Below, in pieces: positions 60,258-64,000 of a stretch of DNA of 64,000 nucleotides. Position numbers and translations under genes: made by a program. Origin of the DNA: Roseibium denhamense. Lineage in GTDB: Bacteria > Pseudomonadota > Alphaproteobacteria > Rhizobiales > Stappiaceae. Location: positions 85,671 through 149,670 of the forward strand of contig NZ_SMLZ01000106.1 in assembly GCF_009711415.1 (NCBI RefSeq). The letters are read 5' to 3'. Positions within the stretch are counted from its first letter, which is position 1. Each line of letters starts with the position of its first letter. The notes beneath the pieces were generated by a model. That model had not been told where the DNA came from, made no database searches, and worked only from the letters and a program-made list of their open reading frames with translations.

Positions 60258-60623
60258 TTAACCCGCATGCTCGAAGATCGGCTCAAAGCCACCGAACATC
60301 ATGCGCTTCAAGCTGAACACTTCGCCGGCATTGGGCATCACCTCCTCCCACCGTGGGTCTTCCGGCATCTTTCCCATGCAGGCATCCGCCGTTTCCTTGT
60401 CTGGCCATATGATCCAGGACAACACGACGGTTTCGCCGGTTTCAGCTTTCACTGCCATTGGAAAGGATGTGACTTCTCCATCCGGCACATCCACGCCCCA
60501 CGCCTCGCATGTGCTAAGGGCGCCATATTCCTTGAACAGGGCCCAGGACTTTTCTGCAATTTCCGCATATTCGGCTTTTTTTGATGTTTTGACCGGCGTC
60601 AGAAAGCCTTGAACGTAGGCCAT
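60258..60623 (-). CDS. DUF1428 family protein
   Basis: A 121-residue DUF1428 protein (dimeric alpha-beta barrel type, function unknown). It begins MAYVQGFLTPV and includes STCEAWGVDVPDGEVTSFPMAV and VVLSWIIWPDKETADACMGKM, and ends with KRMMFGGFEPIFEH. The start at 60623 matches the family; a longer frame would enter priA. It is 80 nt downstream of priA and probably cotranscribed. Confidence 0.88.
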   Translation of the reverse strand: MAYVQGFLTPVKTSKKAEYAEIAEKSWALFKEYGALSTCEAWGVDVPDGEVTSFPMAVKAETGETVVLSWIIWPDKETADACMGKMPEDPRWEEVMPNAGEVFSLKRMMFGGFEPIFEHAG

Positions 60624-60703
60624 TTGCTTTCGTCTCCCCTTGTAAGGCCACAAGGATCGCACGCTTTCTTGAACGATCAAAGACGGAGGCAGGCAGCTGA
60701 CGG

Positions 60704-62899
60704 TCAGAGGAACTGCTGCGGGTCGATGTCCACCTGTACCCGCAGACCTTTGGAGGGCTTCGGTCCATTTGCGAGCCATGCCCGGAGATAGGACTGAAGA
60801 TCAAATTGGCGTGGAGCCATTGCGAGGAGTCGGAAGCGGTAGCGCCCGCGCACCATTGCGAGGGCTGCCTCTGCCGGACCCAGCAACGTGACTGCACGGT
60901 CTTCAGGTGCGGCCCGCACAAGCGCCCGCGCAAACCCTTCAGCAAAGCCCCGGTCGGGTCCTGATATGATCACTGCGGCCAGCCGGCCGAATGGGGGAAG
61001 CCCGGCTGCGCGGCGGGCATCGATCTCGGCCTGATAAAAGGCGTTCTTGTCGCTGGAAAGAAGTGCTTTGATAACCGGGTGATCGGTGCTGTAGGATTGC
61101 AAGTACCCCTTACCGCCGCCCGTCACGCGTCCTGCCCGCCCGGTGACTTGGGCAAGCAACTGGAATGTTTTTTCCGCAGCACGCGGGTCGCCATTGGCCA
61201 GACCAAGATCCGCATCGACGACGCCGACCAGCTTCAACTTCGGAAAGTTGTGCCCCTTTGCGACCAGCTGCGTGCCAATGACGATGTCGGCCCCGCCTTC
61301 CTCCACGATTTTCATTTCCCGCTTCAGCCGTTCCGGCCCGCCGGCAATATCGGAGGATAAGACAAGCGTTCGGGCCTGGGGAAAAAGATCGGCCACTTCT
61401 TCAGCAACGCGCTCAACGCCGGGCCCGCATGCCACCAGCGTATCTTTGCTCTGGCACGAGGGGCAGGTGCTGGGCACTGGCTCCACATGGCCACAGTGAT
61501 GACAAACCAATCGTTTCTGAAACCTATGCTCGACCAGCCATGCGGTACATTGGGGACACTGGAACCGGTGCCCGCAGGTTCTGCAAAGCGTCAGGGGCGC
61601 GTAGCCGCGCCTGTTGAGAAACAAAAGGGACTGATCACCAGCTGCGAACGCGTCCTTGATGGCGTGAACAAGACCGGGAGCGAGCCATCGCCCGTGCTCC
61701 GGCCCGTCAAGACGCATGTCGATCGCCCGCAACTCCGGCAACTCTGCTCCGGACGCCCGTTCCGGCAGTTCGATCAAGCCATAGCGGCCGAGCTCCGCAT
61801 TGACGCGGCTCTCGATGGAGGGTGTTGCGGAGGCCAGAACCACCGGGAATTTGGAAATGTGCCCACGGACCACAGCCATGTCACGTGCGCTGTAGGACAC
61901 CCGGTCATCTTGCTTGAACGCGCCATCATGTTCTTCGTCCACGATGATCAGCCCGAGGTTCTGAAACGGCAGAAACAGCGAAGACCGCGCGCCAATCACA
62001 ACCCGTACGTCGCCTGATGCCACGCCCCGCCACACCCGCGCACGTTTCTTCGGCGTGATTTCGGAGTGCCATTCGGCCGGGTAAACACCGAACCTCTGCT
62101 CGAACCGGCGCAAGAACTGCTCGGTCAGCGCGATTTCAGGCAAAAGTATGAGCGCTTGTTTGTCGCGCCGCAAAGCTTCGGCGATTGCCTCGAAGTAGAC
62201 CTCCGTCTTGCCAGATCCGGTGACACCGTCGATCAGGGTCACGGTTGCCCCTTTGTCGAAACTCTGTGCAAGCGCCCCGGCGGCGGCCTCCTGTGCGGGG
62301 GTCAAGGGCTTCTTGCCATAGTCAAGTTGCGGCTTTGGCAAAGGGGGACTGGCCGGCATCAGCACCACTTCCAAAACACTTTGCTTGATGAGACCATCTA
62401 TGACCGACGCACTGACACCCGCCGCATGTGCAAGGCCGGATTTTGTCCAGGAGAACCCATCTTCCAGTGTGTGAAGGACACGTTGCCGTGCCGGGGTCAT
62501 GCGGTCTGGCGCAGCACCTTCAACTTTTCGGACACCGGGCACCGGTGCCTCCGGTTCCAACGCCTCTTCCGACCGGAGGACCATGCGCACCACCATTCCC
62601 GGTGCGCCAAGTGTCCAGTTGGCAACCCAGTCCACGAACCGCCGGAGGTCTGCATCCAGTGGAGGGGTCTCGTCATAGACATGTGTGATCGATTTCAGCT
62701 TGTCGGGGTTGATGGCCGCATCCGGTTCGATATCCCAAACAGCGCCTATAACTTCGCGCGGGCCGAGCGGAACCTTGACGATTGTGCCCGGAACAACCGT
62801 TTTGCCCGGCGGGACCTTGTAAGTGTAGGCACCGGGCACTGCGACCGGCACCAGAACACTGGCGATCGTTACGGTGGGATCTAAGTCGTCAAACAACAC
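60704..62899 (-). CDS. priA: Primosomal replication restart helicase PriA
   Basis: A 731-residue PriA that reloads the replisome at stalled forks. The N-terminal DNA-binding domain has VPVAVPGAYTYKVP. Helicase motifs are LIDGVTGSGKTEVYFEAI near 225, VVIGARSSLFLPFQNLGLIIVDEEHDGAFKQ (DEEH) and VLASATPSIESR. The zinc cluster follows, with CRTCGHRFQCPQC and CHHCGHVEPVPSTCPSC. VIGTQLVAKGHNFPKL and TGRAGR complete it. Confidence 0.96.
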   Translation of the reverse strand: MLFDDLDPTVTIASVLVPVAVPGAYTYKVPPGKTVVPGTIVKVPLGPREVIGAVWDIEPDAAINPDKLKSITHVYDETPPLDADLRRFVDWVANWTLGAPGMVVRMVLRSEEALEPEAPVPGVRKVEGAAPDRMTPARQRVLHTLEDGFSWTKSGLAHAAGVSASVIDGLIKQSVLEVVLMPASPPLPKPQLDYGKKPLTPAQEAAAGALAQSFDKGATVTLIDGVTGSGKTEVYFEAIAEALRRDKQALILLPEIALTEQFLRRFEQRFGVYPAEWHSEITPKKRARVWRGVASGDVRVVIGARSSLFLPFQNLGLIIVDEEHDGAFKQDDRVSYSARDMAVVRGHISKFPVVLASATPSIESRVNAELGRYGLIELPERASGAELPELRAIDMRLDGPEHGRWLAPGLVHAIKDAFAAGDQSLLFLNRRGYAPLTLCRTCGHRFQCPQCTAWLVEHRFQKRLVCHHCGHVEPVPSTCPSCQSKDTLVACGPGVERVAEEVADLFPQARTLVLSSDIAGGPERLKREMKIVEEGGADIVIGTQLVAKGHNFPKLKLVGVVDADLGLANGDPRAAEKTFQLLAQVTGRAGRVTGGGKGYLQSYSTDHPVIKALLSSDKNAFYQAEIDARRAAGLPPFGRLAAVIISGPDRGFAEGFARALVRAAPEDRAVTLLGPAEAALAMVRGRYRFRLLAMAPRQFDLQSYLRAWLANGPKPSKGLRVQVDIDPQQFL

Positions 62900-63206
62900 G
62901 CTGGTTGGGTCCGGTTTCCTCGCGGCTCCATCGTTTTAGGCACGGTGGGTCCGGTATCTTTTTGCTCACCCAACGGTCTTGCACCATTGGTCTTGAGAGG
63001 CAAGGTCTGTGATGCCCAACGCTACGAAGACCACCGGTTTTGAGCCAAACCGCCTGAGGTACGTACCGCAAGTGATGTTTTTGCGCAGGATCAGGGGTTC
63101 TTCTCTGCGTCATCCTGGGGTAAACAATGCGCGGCTGATCAACTTCATCTCACCCTTCCGCCGGAACGGGGCAACGGCGAAAAATGCCCCAACGGAGTAG
63201 ATATCC
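62900..63206. other. Divergent region between priA and the aldolase gene
   Basis: A 307-nt region with promoters for both genes. The short motif GGGTCCGGT occurs twice (near 62907 and 62946), of no clear meaning. CGGAGTAG precedes the aldolase start by about 6 nt. No gene is seen. Confidence 0.45.
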
Positions 63207-63860
63207 ATGAAATTCTTTGTCGACACCGCCGACACTGCAGAGATCAAGGAACTGGAAGCCACGGGCCTTCTGGATGGTGTCACCACAAATCCGTCTCTCA
63301 TTGCCAAATCCGGCCGCGACTTCAAGGAAGTCATCGCCGAGATCTGCGCAATCACCGCAGGCGATGTGTCCGCCGAAGTCGCGGCAACCGATTTTGACAC
63401 CATGATCAAGGAAGCGCATGTGCTGCGCGCGATCGCGGACAATGTCGTCATCAAACTGCCCCTGACATTTGACGGACTGAAGGCCTGTAAGCAGCTCAGC
63501 GAAGACGGTACGAAGACGAATGTCACACTGTGCTTCTCTGCCAATCAGGCCCTGCTCGCTGCAAAAGCCGGTGCCACCTACATCTCGCCGTTCATTGGAC
63601 GCCTGGACGATATTCACGCTGACGGCCTCGAGCTGATCCGCGAGATCCGGGTGATTTATGACAATTACGGCTATGAGACCGAGATTCTGGCCGCGTCGAT
63701 CCGGACCCCGAACCACGTCAAGGAATGCGCGATCATCGGCGCCGATGTGGCAACTGTTCCGCCGGCAACCCTGAAGGGCCTGGTCAAGCATCCGCTCACC
63801 GACAAGGGGCTCGACGCCTTCCTGTCCGACTGGGCGAAAACCGGACAGACCATCCTCTAA
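63207..63860 (+). CDS. fsa: Transaldolase-like fructose-6-phosphate aldolase
   Basis: A 217-residue TalC/FSA-type aldolase. The Schiff-base lysine is in NVVIKLPLT (Lys83). [16 protein letters not shown] opens the barrel, [13 protein letters not shown] is near 24, [14 protein letters not shown] near 155, and [13 protein letters not shown] and [16 protein letters not shown] follow. It either exchanges dihydroxyacetone in the pentose-phosphate pathway (transaldolase) or cleaves fructose-6-phosphate; the short form does not separate these. A terminator follows. Confidence 0.93.
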   Translation: MKFFVDTADTAEIKELEATGLLDGVTTNPSLIAKSGRDFKEVIAEICAITAGDVSAEVAATDFDTMIKEAHVLRAIADNVVIKLPLTFDGLKACKQLSEDGTKTNVTLCFSANQALLAAKAGATYISPFIGRLDDIHADGLELIREIRVIYDNYGYETEILAASIRTPNHVKECAIIGADVATVPPATLKGLVKHPLTDKGLDAFLSDWAKTGQTIL

Positions 63861-63887
63861 GGGTCTAAAGCTTCATCAATGCAATTG

Positions 63888-63917
63888 CGGCCCGGATCTC
63901 CGGGCCGTTTTTTTGTG
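63888..63917 (+). terminator. Intrinsic terminator of the aldolase gene
   Basis: CGGCCCGG (63888-63895) / CCGGGCCG (63900-63907) stem with ATCT loop, followed by seven or more T, about 28 nt after the stop. Confidence 0.93.
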
Positions 63918-64000
63918 TTTCCTGCTCGGATGACACACATGGGTCCGCTTGCCACCCTGCCTTCCCATTGATTTGATCCCCCTCCCCCGCACTGTCATCC

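Overview
The window reads as a chromosomal segment of an alphaproteobacterium of the order Hyphomicrobiales (Rhizobiales), most likely the Stappiaceae (Roseibium/Labrenzia/Pannonibacter type). The evidence is gene content and order: pckA-chvI-chvG-hprK-EIIA-HPr, then ahcY-divL-phosphotransferase-MurU-addB-addA-trxA, aroA-cmk-rpsA followed later by sppA-ihfB, the atpHAGDC operon, and a Hsp20-DUF1150 pair. Assignment to family is inference. Nearly all of it is core or shell genome. There is no insertion sequence, prophage, CRISPR array or integrase.

Layout. 1-6.8 kb: the end of an OpgC-type membrane protein, a heat-shock pair (Hsp20, DUF1150) behind a sigma-32-like promoter, a LysR regulator, a YjbR protein with an overlapping MFS transporter, a GH25 lysozyme-like protein, and an AlkD-type DNA alkylation repair gene broken by an in-frame amber codon. 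6.9-11.3 kb: the ugpBAEC glycerol-3-phosphate importer behind a three-unit Pho-box-like repeat. 11.7-16.6 kb: tRNA-Ala(GGC), an FYDLN-acid protein, aroA, cmk, rpsA. 16.6-24.9 kb: a Tat-exported 5'-nucleotidase, an FKBP isomerase, sppA, ihfB, lapA, a degenerate ornithine-cyclodeaminase relative, a 30-residue membrane peptide, a VOC protein, a UPF0126 channel, grpE, trxA. 25-38 kb: addA, a frameshifted addB, the MurU/AmgK-like cell-wall recycling pair, divL (tyrosine in place of the H-box histidine), ahcY. 37.8-40.5 kb: a SatD-type protein, its small membrane partner and a cyclopropane-fatty-acid synthase-like methyltransferase, sitting inside the otherwise conserved backbone. 40.5-46.5 kb: HPr, EIIA, HprK, ChvG, ChvI and divergent pckA. 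46.6-51.1 kb: molybdoenzyme-maturation genes (two XdhC/CoxI parts, a MoeA/MobA fusion) with a LysE exporter between them, a lipoprotein and a GcrA-C-terminus-like miniprotein. 51.4-54.8 kb: a GAF/multi-PAS/GGDEF diguanylate cyclase. 54.9-60 kb: the ATP synthase F1 operon. 60-64 kb: DUF1428, priA, and a transaldolase-like fructose-6-phosphate aldolase.

How the genes work together. ChvG/ChvI with HprK/EIIA/HPr form the conserved envelope-stress and carbon/nitrogen PTS signalling block beside pckA. ahcY recycles S-adenosylhomocysteine and has a clear sigma-70 promoter flanked by a perfect 20-bp palindrome. MurU/AmgK-like proteins recycle MurNAc. AddAB would process double-strand ends, but addB is split. 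The most interesting items for follow-up are: the SatD pair, whose soluble member shows two acidic motifs spaced as in GGDEF/cyclase palm domains and whose partner is a small membrane protein; two disrupted DNA-repair genes (AlkD-type and addB); the absence of tsaE from its usual place; the ahcY control region; and a GGDEF protein with an internal tandem duplication of about 255 residues carrying paired cysteines.
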